A stretch of DNA of 64,000 nt from JAGOFO01 sp964522105 (GTDB lineage: Bacteria; Myxococcota_A; UBA9042; DTJE01), in assembly GCA_964522105.1 (NCBI GenBank), contig CAZFVA010000012.1:25971-89970 (forward strand), in the 5' to 3' direction. This document shows, piece by piece, positions 54,181 to 63,248 of the stretch (position 1 is the first letter of the stretch; the number at the start of each line of letters is the position of its first letter). The translations under genes were made by a program, and so were the position numbers. The notes below the pieces were generated by a model. That model made no database searches. It had not been told where the DNA came from and was given only the letters and a program-made list of their open reading frames with translations.

Positions 54181-56640
54181 ATGAAAAGAATTGCGATTGT
54201 TACGATTATTGCGACATTTGCAGCGTTCGTGGCGGGATGCGGAACAACCGTGGAAACCCCGGATGTCGGCCTTGATGTGGTCGCAGACATTCAGATGGAT
54301 GTCGTTGCAGACGCGACAGACGATACCGGCAGCGATGTCAGGCTTGATGTGGTTGACCTGGATGGCATTCAGGACACCGGCGACACGCTTGTGCCAGATG
54401 CGACAACCGATGCAGAAGTCGCCGAAAATCTTGACGAGCCTCCGTATGCCCGTTTCATCAATCCGTTCATTGGAAGCGACAGCCTGATTGCCAACATCGG
54501 AAATACGTTCCCGGGACCCGGCCTGCCCTTCGGTATGGTCAGACTGAGCCCGGACACCGGCGATCAGTACGGCGCGACAACTTTTCAGCACTGTGCCGGC
54601 TACAGGTATTCCGACCCGCTGATCTACGGATTCAGCCACAACCATCTGCACGGAACCGGGGCGCCCGACTACGGCAACATTCTGGTAATGCCTGTCAATG
54701 AAGTGGGAACTGGCAGAAATAAAAGCTCCGACTTCGCATCAACATATTCAAAAGCAACAGAAAAAGCTGAGGCAGGCTATTACACAGTTACACTGGACGA
54801 ACCTGCCGTAAAAGTTGAACTGACGGCCACAACCAGATGCGGAATGCACCGCTACACATGGCCGGAAGGTACTCAGAAAGGCATTCTTGCTATTGATTAC
54901 GGCGCTTCGATTCCCGAAAGCAGTTCGCGGGGCGGTAACGTCACCATGGCTGAAGACGGGATTATTGAAGGGGTCGACTTCCATCAGGGTGATTTTGCAG
55001 GAAGATTCGGCGGTTTCAACGTTTACTTCGCGATTAAATTCAACAGCGACACATCAGCGGTCGGTACATGGCATGATGGTGAGCTGACAACAGACACTTC
55101 GACGCTGTCCATTCCCGATGGAGAACTGACAAACTGGGGCGGCTGGTTTGAATTTGATCTGACTGAAAGCCCGGTCATCGAGATGCAGGTCTGTCTGTCA
55201 TATTCATCAAATGAAGGCGCCCGCGCCAACATGACGGCCGAGCTGCCGACATGGGACTTTGAAGCCACCAGAGCCGCAGCGTTCCAGGCATGGGAAGACT
55301 TTGTCGGGACATTCGCCACTATCGGCGGTGATCGCACGCGAAAGATCAATTTCTACACTGCGGTATATCATTCGGCCCAGATGCCTCAGATCTGGAACGA
55401 CGTCACCGGCACTTATCAGGGCTTTGACAAGGCCGTTCACACCGCTGATGGCTGGAACTACTACACTGACCTTTCGCTGTGGGACACGTTCAGAACGCAG
55501 CAGCCCTTGATTGCGCTGGTCTGGCCCGAAGTCCACCGTGACATCAACCGTTCACTGCTTGAAATGGCCAGACAGAAGGGAAACTTCCCGAAGTGGGCAC
55601 TTGCTGCGGGCGATACCGGCAGCATGATCGGACAGCATGCGCTGACAGTTATTGCGGACTCATATCTAAAAGGAATCACGGACTTCGATGTTGAAGAGGC
55701 TTACGGAATCCTTAAGGAATGCGCCAACGGCACAATTGATCCGGGCGTACCGGGAAAGCGCGACAGTATTGCCGAATACCTTGAATACGGTTACATCCCT
55801 GCCGATGGCGACAGCCATTCGGTCAGCGTAACGCTTGAATACGCCTTCAATGATTACTGTCTGGCGGAACTGGCCGGGGCACTTGGCCATACCGAAGACG
55901 AAGCCATCTTCCGGGGCAGGTCGGACAATTATGCCAACCTGTGGGACCCGGAACTGAAGTTCTTCCGCGAAAAGAACGCTGACGCCACATGGACGGCTGA
56001 TGCCGAAGATTACGATCCGCTGGCAATGACATTCGGCGGCAAAAATCAGGGGTATACCGAAGGTTCAGGATGGCAGTACAGGTGGTTCGCCCCGCATGAC
56101 CCTGCCGGATTAATTGAACTTTTTGGCGGCGACGCGACTTTCGTCGAACAGCTTTCAATGTTCTTCCAGGGCGCAATGGACAACTTCGACTTCATGCTTC
56201 CGCAGGGCTGGTACTTCCAGGGAAACGAGCCTGACATCCACGCGGCATACATGTTCATTAACGGCGGGCGTCCCGACCTGACACAAAAATGGGCGCGGTG
56301 GGTTCTGGACACATCCTACCTGAACGAGCCCGGCGGCCTTATCGGCAACGACGATGCCGGTACGCTGGCTGCATGGTATGTGTTCACGGCCACCGGTCTG
56401 TACCCGAGCCCGTGCCTGCCGGGGTACTTCATTACGTCGCCTGCATTTGACCAGACGACCATTAAACTGCCCGGCGGAAATCTGGTGATCAACGCCCCCG
56501 GGGCATCAGACGGTCTGCTGTACATAACTTCTGCAAAATTGAATGGCGTTGTGCTTGAAAAAATGTGGATCGACCACGCGTCCATCGTCAACGGCGGCAC
56601 AATCGACCTGACCCTGGCCGCTGAACCTGTATCTGACTGA
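54181..56640 (+). CDS. Secreted lipoprotein alpha-mannosidase, glycoside hydrolase family 92
   Basis: This 819-residue protein starts at ATG 54181 behind GGAGTAACC. The lipobox is VAGC, then comes an Asp/Val-periodic spacer (DVGLDVVADIQMDVVADATDD region). The GH92 domain begins at VNPFIGS-like FINPFIGSD and shows GNTFPGPGLPFGMVRLSPDT, GFSHNHLHGTGAPDYG, YDLSLWDTFRTQQP-like LSLWDTFRTQQPL and GNDDAGTLAAWYVF. GH92 enzymes are calcium-dependent exo-alpha-mannosidases acting on N-glycans or mannans. It is probably co-transcribed with the NtrC-type regulator. Confidence 0.94.
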   Translation: MKRIAIVTIIATFAAFVAGCGTTVETPDVGLDVVADIQMDVVADATDDTGSDVRLDVVDLDGIQDTGDTLVPDATTDAEVAENLDEPPYARFINPFIGSDSLIANIGNTFPGPGLPFGMVRLSPDTGDQYGATTFQHCAGYRYSDPLIYGFSHNHLHGTGAPDYGNILVMPVNEVGTGRNKSSDFASTYSKATEKAEAGYYTVTLDEPAVKVELTATTRCGMHRYTWPEGTQKGILAIDYGASIPESSSRGGNVTMAEDGIIEGVDFHQGDFAGRFGGFNVYFAIKFNSDTSAVGTWHDGELTTDTSTLSIPDGELTNWGGWFEFDLTESPVIEMQVCLSYSSNEGARANMTAELPTWDFEATRAAAFQAWEDFVGTFATIGGDRTRKINFYTAVYHSAQMPQIWNDVTGTYQGFDKAVHTADGWNYYTDLSLWDTFRTQQPLIALVWPEVHRDINRSLLEMARQKGNFPKWALAAGDTGSMIGQHALTVIADSYLKGITDFDVEEAYGILKECANGTIDPGVPGKRDSIAEYLEYGYIPADGDSHSVSVTLEYAFNDYCLAELAGALGHTEDEAIFRGRSDNYANLWDPELKFFREKNADATWTADAEDYDPLAMTFGGKNQGYTEGSGWQYRWFAPHDPAGLIELFGGDATFVEQLSMFFQGAMDNFDFMLPQGWYFQGNEPDIHAAYMFINGGRPDLTQKWARWVLDTSYLNEPGGLIGNDDAGTLAAWYVFTATGLYPSPCLPGYFITSPAFDQTTIKLPGGNLVINAPGASDGLLYITSAKLNGVVLEKMWIDHASIVNGGTIDLTLAAEPVSD

Positions 56641-56794
56641 AAATCCCCTGAAATCAGTACAAAATCTGGAAAAATGTATCATTCGTGCCATTGTTCTGTC
56701 AGTAATAATGGAGTAGGATACTTGCCGCCTCGGATCTTGATCGGGGTCTATATTCTTCGTTGAAAATTTTGGCGACATTTAAGGGGAGGAAACA

Positions 56795-59356
56795 ATGTTC
56801 AGTCTTAACAAGGTTGTTGGTAAGCGGAAGGGCGAAATTGCTTTTCTGGCACTGGCAGCAGCGTTCTTTGGAATTGCAGGGTTCTTTCCTTTCGGAACTG
56901 CCGCCGAAGTAATTGGCTCGTCATCTGCAGCACATAGTTTTCAGTGGTTTGCCCCCTTCGTGGACCCGTCGTTTTTGATATGGGAACGCATAGGTCTGGT
57001 TGTCGTGCTTGTCATTGCAGTGGCCGGACTTCTGTACGCTCTGCTGCTTTCAAGACAGATTAAACGCGCCGGTGACGGCACCCCGAAAATGCAGGCCGTT
57101 GCAGCCGCCGTCCGCGAAGGCTCGAACGCCTATCTGCGGGCCCAGTTCCGCAAGATCGGGCCGCTGATAATCATCATCACCGTACTTCTATTTTTCACAT
57201 CCGACTGGCGGAACAACCCTGAATTCGGCTTCGGCCGTTCAATCGCCTTTCTGGTAGGTTCCCTGTTTTCATGGGCGGTCGGCTTCATCGGAATGCAACT
57301 GGCCACACGCGGCAATCTGAAGGTCGCGGCGGCAGCCATGGATTCTTACGGCGAAGCGATGCAGATCGGTTACAGAACCGGTACGGTCACAGGCATGCTG
57401 ACTGACGGTCTCGGCCTTCTTGGCGGAACGATCATCTTCCTTATTTATGGACAGAACGCATATGAAGCGCTGCTCGGCTTCGGCTTCGGCGGCACCCTTC
57501 TGGCACTGTTCATGCGCGTCGGCGGCGGTATCTACACGAAGGCCGCAGACGTTGGAGCTGACCTGGTCGGCAAAATTGAAAAAGACATCCCCGAAGACGA
57601 CCCGCGTAACGCAGCCACAATCGCTGACAACGTCGGTGACAACGTAGGCGACTGCGCCGGTATGGCCTCGGACATTTTCGAATCGTACGAAGTCACAATC
57701 GTTGCGGCAATGATTCTTGGTATCGCGTCATTCGGACACAAGGGCGTTATCTTCCCGCTGCTGGTCCGCGGTATCGGCGTTCTTGGTTCCATCATTTCCA
57801 CGTACACCGTCAAGGCAGGAAAGGACGACACGTCCGACACGGCCCTGAAGTCCGTTCACCGTGGTTTCTGGATTGGTTCAATAATTTCTATTGTTGGATT
57901 CTTCGTTCTTGGATTCTTCTATCTGCGCTTCGCCGGTCCTATCGGCAACTCGGTTGATGCGGCCACCCTGGCAATGTACCCGATGCTTGATCCGGCCAAC
58001 CTCGGCTGGTGGGCCAACTTCGGCGTCACGGGCCTGGACCTTCGCCCGGCGTGGACATGCATGATCGGTATCTTCCTGGCCATCGGCCTGAACAAGCTTA
58101 CTTCGTACTACACGCACACATCGCACGCCCCTGTTAAGTCACTTACCCGGGCCTGCCAGACCGGTCATGCCACCAACATCATCGAAGGCCTGGCGCTCGG
58201 TTATGAATCAACGGTTATGGCCGTCCTGGTCATTGCAGTCGCAATCGTTCTGTCGGTCATGGTTTACACAGGCACACCGCCTGTGTTCGTGGCCTACGGC
58301 GTGGCAATGGCCGGTATCGGTATGCTTACGCTGACCGGTAACACCATTTCCATGGACGTGTTCGGACCTGTAGCAGACAACGCCAACGGCATCGGTGAAA
58401 TGGGTTACGACAAAGCCGAAATGGGCGAAGAAAAGTACAAGCGCGCCCGCCAGATCCTTGCCGACCTTGACGCTGTCGGAAACACCACAAAGGCCGAAAC
58501 GAAGGGCATCGCGATCGGTTCCGCCGTCATCGCGGCCGTTTCCCTGTTCTCATCATTCATCGCAATCATCGCCAAGGGCAGCGAAACCGGCCTGGCAACA
58601 CTGACAGCCGCAGAATACCGCGCGGTCGGCGCCCACCTGACAGTTTCGGAACCCTATGTTTTGATTGGCCTTCTTATCGGCGGCGCAGTTCCGTTCCTGT
58701 TCAGCTCGATGCTGATTCGCGCCGTTGGACGTGCCGCCCACCTGATCGTCAAGGAATGTCGCGCTCAGTTCAAGGACGCTGAAATCTGGGCCGGCACCAA
58801 GAAGCCCGATTACGGCCGCGTCGTTGATATCTGCACAAACACAGCGCAGCGCGAGCTTATCGGCCCTGCCCTGTTGGCCATTCTTACTCCCCTGATGGTC
58901 GGCTTCCTGCTTGGACCGTACGCCCTGGGCGGCTTCCTGGCAGGCCTGATCCTGGTCGGCCAGTTGCTTGCTGTTTTCATGGCTAACGCTGGCGGCGCCT
59001 GGGATAACTGTAAGAAGTCGATTGAAGACGGTCTGTACGGCGGCAAGGGCTCAGAAGCTCACAAAGCTTCAATCACCGGCGACACAGTCGGCGACCCCCT
59101 GAAGGACACTGCAGGCCCGGCCCTGAATCCGCTTATCAAGGTCATGAACATGGTCAGCCTTCTTGGCCTGGTCACCGTCATGAGCTACACGCTGAACCCG
59201 ACCGACGGAAAACCGGGGAACTACCTTGGTCTGGTATTCGCCATCGTCTGCGCGGCCATCATCAGTTGGTCGGTCTGGCAGTCGAAACGTGAATCGAAGG
59301 AAACCCGCGAACTGGACGAAGAGCTCAGCAAAGCAGCGGCAGCCGAAGGCAAGTAG
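56795..59356 (+). CDS. hppA: Membrane-bound proton-translocating pyrophosphatase, K+-independent type
   Basis: This 853-residue inner-membrane pump starts at ATG 56795 behind GGGGAGG. It couples PPi hydrolysis to ion pumping. Core motifs are EGSNAYLRAQF, DVGADLVGKIEKDIPEDDPRN, DNVGDNVGDCAGMASDIFESY and GDTVGDPLKDTAGPALNPLIKV. In GNTTKAETKG a Lys sits where K+-dependent enzymes have Ala, which marks the K+-independent class, whose members pump H+. It is about 150 residues longer than the common 700-residue form; the extra length is mainly an N-terminal hydrophobic region and internal loops. Confidence 0.96.
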   Translation: MFSLNKVVGKRKGEIAFLALAAAFFGIAGFFPFGTAAEVIGSSSAAHSFQWFAPFVDPSFLIWERIGLVVVLVIAVAGLLYALLLSRQIKRAGDGTPKMQAVAAAVREGSNAYLRAQFRKIGPLIIIITVLLFFTSDWRNNPEFGFGRSIAFLVGSLFSWAVGFIGMQLATRGNLKVAAAAMDSYGEAMQIGYRTGTVTGMLTDGLGLLGGTIIFLIYGQNAYEALLGFGFGGTLLALFMRVGGGIYTKAADVGADLVGKIEKDIPEDDPRNAATIADNVGDNVGDCAGMASDIFESYEVTIVAAMILGIASFGHKGVIFPLLVRGIGVLGSIISTYTVKAGKDDTSDTALKSVHRGFWIGSIISIVGFFVLGFFYLRFAGPIGNSVDAATLAMYPMLDPANLGWWANFGVTGLDLRPAWTCMIGIFLAIGLNKLTSYYTHTSHAPVKSLTRACQTGHATNIIEGLALGYESTVMAVLVIAVAIVLSVMVYTGTPPVFVAYGVAMAGIGMLTLTGNTISMDVFGPVADNANGIGEMGYDKAEMGEEKYKRARQILADLDAVGNTTKAETKGIAIGSAVIAAVSLFSSFIAIIAKGSETGLATLTAAEYRAVGAHLTVSEPYVLIGLLIGGAVPFLFSSMLIRAVGRAAHLIVKECRAQFKDAEIWAGTKKPDYGRVVDICTNTAQRELIGPALLAILTPLMVGFLLGPYALGGFLAGLILVGQLLAVFMANAGGAWDNCKKSIEDGLYGGKGSEAHKASITGDTVGDPLKDTAGPALNPLIKVMNMVSLLGLVTVMSYTLNPTDGKPGNYLGLVFAIVCAAIISWSVWQSKRESKETRELDEELSKAAAAEGK

Positions 59357-59464
59357 ACCGGTCCCGGCGACAGCCGCCCCACCAATGTCCCATCCACAAA
59401 ATTCACTGAATCAAATGTTTAATAGCGATTAGAAACAATCAGGAAATCAGTTTATTGCGGGCTT

Positions 59465-59998
59465 TCAGTTTGTTGCGGACTTACCGAACCTGGCTTCAAT
59501 AGCCTTGATAAGCGGGTCCATCTCTTCAAAGCGGGAAACCACGACCCCATTTTTATCAATGACAAAGGACTGAGGAAGCTTCGCGTCAGTGCCGTTGGTC
59601 ACGCCGTACTGCTTGGCGACCAGTGAATACTTGTCAAACGCAACAGGAAAGGATACCGACAGGGGCCCGAAGAAATCCTTTATCTTTTCAAGAGCTTCGG
59701 TACGGTCGCCAGACGCTGGAATGGCCACCACGACTACCCGCAGGCCATCTTTATGGTACATTTTCTGAAGGTCTGACAGACGCGGCATCGCGCGTTTGCA
59801 TGGGGCACAGGACATCGAGAAGAAATCAACGACCAGCATCTTTGCATTCGGGTCCTGGATAACCTGCTGCAGCGTGACCAGATGATCATCCAGGTCGTAC
59901 AGCTTGAAAGACGTTTCGGTCTTCGCCGTCAGGGCGACAGGGTATGCCAGAACGGCCAGCACCATAAACAGTTGAGCCGTAAGAAACAGTCGATTCAT
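59465..59998 (-). CDS. TlpA/ResA-like periplasmic thioredoxin-fold protein
   Basis: This 177-residue protein starts at ATG 59998. A signal peptide (about 1-25) shows export. The AhpC/TSA-Redoxin fold contains the redox pair CAPC in FFSMSCAPCKRAMPRL and a cis-proline segment KLPQSFVIDKNGVVV. Such proteins reduce disulfides, often for cytochrome c maturation, but no ccm genes are nearby. A near-repeat of its last codons, including the stop, occurs just downstream. Confidence 0.9.
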   Translation of the reverse strand: MNRLFLTAQLFMVLAVLAYPVALTAKTETSFKLYDLDDHLVTLQQVIQDPNAKMLVVDFFSMSCAPCKRAMPRLSDLQKMYHKDGLRVVVVAIPASGDRTEALEKIKDFFGPLSVSFPVAFDKYSLVAKQYGVTNGTDAKLPQSFVIDKNGVVVSRFEEMDPLIKAIEARFGKSATN

Positions 59999-60031
59999 GT
60001 TTTGATATTCCGCAATGTCGGTGGGATGTTA

Positions 60032-60838
60032 CTACTGGATTAGCTGAGGCACCAACTTTTCAATCGCCATGCTGAGGCCGTCTTCGCTGCAGTCAAATTT
60101 GGCCATTCCACCGCCGGTCGCGGCTTCCTTTTCAAGGTCAACAAGTTCACTGCTGAGCGTGCAGAAACTGGCCAGTCTGGTGATGCTTGTGCGCAGAATC
60201 GTGTCGGCCGCCAGCGCCTGGCCGAGCGGAATCTGACATGACTGGTTATAGCAGTCTTTGTACGATTCCTTTTTGTTATCTACGATTACCGTCATCAGGG
60301 CCTCGGCCTGACGGCTTTTGTCAATAACTATGAAAGCCTTCGTTGCATTAAGCGTTGCGCGCAGATAGTCGGTCCCGCGGGCCGCAACTTCCTTACCAAG
60401 CTTACCGGCCTGATCTTCAATTTCCATAACGGCCAACTTCGGACGGTTAGTCGGCTTTGCGGGGGCCTGATACGCCGGTTGCTGATAGGCTGGCTGCTGA
60501 TAAACAGGCTGCTGATAGGTCTGCTGCTGAAAGGCCTGCTGCTGAAACGCCTGCTGCTGCTGATTCTGCGGCGAATCGCCCCAGATGTACGGGAAAGCTT
60601 CGGTCGGTCGCGGTGGATTAAATGAACCCCTGCCGCCATACTCGGTCATCTGAGCCATAACAACTGTGTCAAGTTCAACGTAGCCGTTTTTTACATATGG
60701 AAGAGCCGCGCTGCGCTCCTCGGTCGCCTTTTTCTGCGCCACATATGCGCTGTTACCACAACCGGCCAGTATGAAAAGAATCAGCAATACCCACGGCCCG
60801 GAAACCCGATCCAGCCTGCTTAAGTTTGGATTTACCAT
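60032..60838 (-). CDS. Lipoprotein with Gln/Pro/Tyr-rich repeats
   Basis: This 268-residue protein starts at ATG 60838. The lipobox LAGC ends the signal peptide. A Gln-rich tract (about residues 92-128) of short repeats such as QQQAFQQQAFQQQTY and QQPAYQQPAY separates the N-terminal part from an alpha/beta domain beginning KLAVMEIEDQAGKLGKEVAARGTDYLRATL, which resembles the CsgG/LpoB-like nucleotide-free fold of outer-membrane lipoproteins. The start overlaps the end of the upstream lipoprotein gene (60832-60838), so the two are coupled. The function is unknown. Confidence 0.82.
   Translation of the reverse strand: MVNPNLSRLDRVSGPWVLLILFILAGCGNSAYVAQKKATEERSAALPYVKNGYVELDTVVMAQMTEYGGRGSFNPPRPTEAFPYIWGDSPQNQQQQAFQQQAFQQQTYQQPVYQQPAYQQPAYQAPAKPTNRPKLAVMEIEDQAGKLGKEVAARGTDYLRATLNATKAFIVIDKSRQAEALMTVIVDNKKESYKDCYNQSCQIPLGQALAADTILRTSITRLASFCTLSSELVDLEKEAATGGGMAKFDCSEDGLSMAIEKLVPQLIQ
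60468..60567. repeat. Imperfect 15-bp tandem repeats coding for Gln-rich segment
   Basis: About six units of an imperfect 15-bp motif of the form CTGCTGATAGGCTGG, read on the minus strand as QQPAY and QQQAF peptides. It is likely prone to length change by slippage. Confidence 0.75.
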
Positions 60839-61470
60839 TTCCGCCCCCCTTCAGACTGCCCCGTGGCGGCTTTCGCCGCATTAACCAGATTTGCATCCTG
60901 ACCGGCAACGTTTCCGCTCATCACGTCATCGGCGATCCGACGCAACGCACCTGTCAACGCCTTTGAAAACGCGCACGGCGCGGGATCTTTAGGTTGGTAC
61001 ATATTCGCCCAGCATTTGCCAGTATCTGTCGCGACGTATTCCTTTGGTCCTATCTGAAGCCGCAGAGTCACCGATTCGGTGTCCCAGGCCGTTGGAATAC
61101 CGAACAGAAAGAAGGAGCCGCCGGTGTAAAGTGCTATCAACTCGTTGGAAATAATGGCTGCGCTGCCACGACTGTTCAATGACTTCCCTTCGATGATAAC
61201 CCTGGCCGGAGCTCCGTCGCCTTCCGAAGCAACTGACTTCTGGTTCCAGATGGCATTCACTGTTCTTACAACATCCTGCTTCGGCGCTTCCGCCGACGAA
61301 ATGTGCTTCAGCACCATCAACGATGCAGCTTCATCGATCTTGATCCTGGGCAGACCGTCCACCTTGATTGCCGGTTGCGACAGCATATGCTGCGCCACAT
61401 CGACATGGGCACAGCCACTGCCAACCAGAAGAATGAAAAGCACCAGGGACAAACCGAAAAGCTTCTTCAT
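60832..61470 (-). CDS. Lipoprotein of unknown function, coupled to the Gln-rich lipoprotein
   Basis: This 212-residue protein starts at ATG 61470 behind GGGGAG. The lipobox is GSGC. The mature part has no recognised domain; KIDEAASLMVLKHISSAEAPKQDV and a C-terminal region with two cysteines (KCWANM, APCAFSKAL) are visible. It overlaps the next gene by seven bases, so both are probably made together as a pair of envelope lipoproteins. Confidence 0.82.
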   Translation of the reverse strand: MKKLFGLSLVLFILLVGSGCAHVDVAQHMLSQPAIKVDGLPRIKIDEAASLMVLKHISSAEAPKQDVVRTVNAIWNQKSVASEGDGAPARVIIEGKSLNSRGSAAIISNELIALYTGGSFFLFGIPTAWDTESVTLRLQIGPKEYVATDTGKCWANMYQPKDPAPCAFSKALTGALRRIADDVMSGNVAGQDANLVNAAKAATGQSEGGRKW

Positions 61471-61603
61471 CAGATCTCCCCGCATTAGTCAGTTAACCGG
61501 CATATTTCACCAGATGCCAGTTAGTTTACACGAATGAAATGTGATGTTAACTAGATTTTTTGGTGCGTAATTAAGGGAAACCCTATGCGGAACTCCGGGT
61601 TAG

Positions 61604-61762
61604 CTACCCGGCCTTCGGCGCGGACGCAAAGTACTTGACCCCGGGGATATCCTTGAAGTGATCGTCCTGGGTCCACAGGACAGAGGCAGTTGAACGGGCA
61701 GTCGCAAGGATGATGGCATCGATTGAATACTCAGGTGTCAAATCACCGGGCGCAGTCTTCAT
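61604..61762 (-). pseudogene. C-terminal remnant of a PIN-domain (VapC-like) toxin gene
   Basis: The minus frame encodes PEYSIDAIILATARSTASV, then LWTQDDHFKDIPGVKYF and a stop at 61604. This matches the last third of VapC PIN-domain ribonucleases, with the Asp-rich DAIILATA and QDDHF motifs. The first two acidic residues of the active site, normally in the N-terminal half, are missing, and a full gene would need about 80 more residues. The frame has a stop about 18 codons before ATG 61762. It overlaps the end of nqrM by 20 bp. No antitoxin gene is visible. Confidence 0.6.
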
Positions 61763-61937
61763 GGTGTTCGGCAGGATCGCAGGCGCAGACGCGATTGTGG
61801 CCGTGGATGCACATCACATCACAGGCGTGGGCTTTCAGTGGAGTGCGACGTTTGAAGATAACCTTCAGGGACAGCGCGGTTGCGGCCAGCCCGAACAGCA
61901 CGGCGGTGGCGACGACGGTGATGACAATCACGGACAT
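61743..61937 (-). CDS. nqrM: Na+-NQR maturation factor NqrM
   Basis: This 64-residue protein starts at ATG 61937, 21 bp after the nqrF stop, behind GGGG. A single membrane helix (about 3-26) is followed by VIFKRR and a cysteine-rich tail with CDVMC, VCACD and HEDC. The shape, size and position downstream of nqrF match NqrM, the small protein needed to insert the iron of the NqrD/NqrE site. Its end overlaps the PIN remnant. Confidence 0.8.
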   Translation of the reverse strand: MSVIVITVVATAVLFGLAATALSLKVIFKRRTPLKAHACDVMCIHGHNRVCACDPAEHHEDCAR

Positions 61938-61958
61938 GTTTACCCCGGGGCGCGGACG

Positions 61959-63185
61959 TCAGCCAAAATCATCGAAGCGGATGTTTTCGGGTTCGACACC
62001 CAGCGAATCCAGCATCTTACGACACGACGAAAGCATCAGCGGCGGCCCGCAAAGATAGTATTCAATCTCTTCAGGCGCTGGATGATTCTTCAGGTAGTTT
62101 TCCAATAGAACCTGATGAATAAACCCTTTCAGGCCGGTCCAGTTATCTTCCGGCTGCGGCTCGGACAGCGCCAGGTGCCACGTGAAGTTCGGATTTTCAG
62201 CCTGGATGCGATCAAATTCTTCAACGTAGAATGCCTCGCGAAGACTGCGGGCCCCGTACCAGAAAGTGACCTTGCGCCCTGTATGAATGCGTTTGAACTG
62301 GTCAAAGATGTGCGACCGCATCGGCGCCATCCCTGCGCCGCCCCCGATGAAGCACATTTCGGCCTGCGTATCCGTGGCGAAAAACTCGCCGTAAGGCCCT
62401 GAAATCACGACATCATCGCCGGGCTTCAGACCAAAAATGTACGACGACATCATGCCTGGGGGCGCCTTCGGTTTGTCCGGCGGCGGTGTCGCGATACGGA
62501 CGTTCAGCATGATGATGCCTTTTTCATCCGGATAGCTGGCCATCGAGTACGCCCGGACGACCTGTTCATCAACTCTGGAGACGTAACGCCAGATATTCAA
62601 TCTGTCCCAGTCGCCGCGATATTCCGCCGCTATATCAAAGTCAGCGTACTTCAAGGTGTGTGGACCACATTCAATCTGGATGTAACCACCCGCACGAAAA
62701 GGAACTTCTTCACCCGCAGGCAGTTCCAGAATCAATTCCTTAATGAATGTCGCGACGTTAAGGTTTGACCTGACCTTGCACGTCCACTGCCTGACGGAAA
62801 AGACTTCCGGCGGCAGTTCGATCTTTAAATCGCTTTTAACTTTCACCTGACAGCCAAGCCTGATGCCTTCTTTTGCTTCCTTCTTTGATACAAATGACAC
62901 CTCGGTGGGCAGCAGCGACCCGCCGCCTTCCACAACCTTGCACTTACATGTACCGCAGGTACCCTTTCCCCCGCACGCCGACGGCAGGAAAATCTTGTTG
63001 GAAATCAAGGTGTTCAGCAACGTCCCGCCAGCGTCGGTCGTCAGAGTGTTTTCGGCGTCGTCATTTATGAAGATCCTGACCTTGCTGGTGTTGACCAGTC
63101 GGCTTCGTACCAGTATCAAAACCAGTACAAGAAGCACGATGATCAGAATGAACACCGCGACGCCAAGTAAAACGGTCTGAAGCAT
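61959..63185 (-). CDS. nqrF: Na+-translocating NADH:quinone reductase subunit F
   Basis: This 408-residue subunit starts at ATG 63185 behind GGAAG. One N-terminal membrane helix (about 5-28) anchors it. A 2Fe-2S ferredoxin domain follows (CGGKGTCGTCKC and GCQVKV), then FAD-binding (RAYSMASYP) and NADH-binding (FIGGGAGMAPMRSH, YLCGPPLML) domains. It is the electron entry of Na+-NQR, which couples NADH oxidation to Na+ export. It is the fourth visible gene of the operon nqrD-nqrE-nqrF-nqrM, read right to left. Confidence 0.96.
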   Translation of the reverse strand: MLQTVLLGVAVFILIIVLLVLVLILVRSRLVNTSKVRIFINDDAENTLTTDAGGTLLNTLISNKIFLPSACGGKGTCGTCKCKVVEGGGSLLPTEVSFVSKKEAKEGIRLGCQVKVKSDLKIELPPEVFSVRQWTCKVRSNLNVATFIKELILELPAGEEVPFRAGGYIQIECGPHTLKYADFDIAAEYRGDWDRLNIWRYVSRVDEQVVRAYSMASYPDEKGIIMLNVRIATPPPDKPKAPPGMMSSYIFGLKPGDDVVISGPYGEFFATDTQAEMCFIGGGAGMAPMRSHIFDQFKRIHTGRKVTFWYGARSLREAFYVEEFDRIQAENPNFTWHLALSEPQPEDNWTGLKGFIHQVLLENYLKNHPAPEEIEYYLCGPPLMLSSCRKMLDSLGVEPENIRFDDFG

Positions 63186-63248
63186 GTTACTTCCCTGCGT
63201 GGCCGGCTATTACCGCGCGACCACGCGCCAGGCCCGGAAACAGCAAAC

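Noticed and set aside
59450..59484. Near-repeat of about 16 bases around the TlpA-like gene's stop codon
   Set aside because: It looks like a small slippage duplication of the gene's last codons and stop, with no sign of a regulatory or mobile role.
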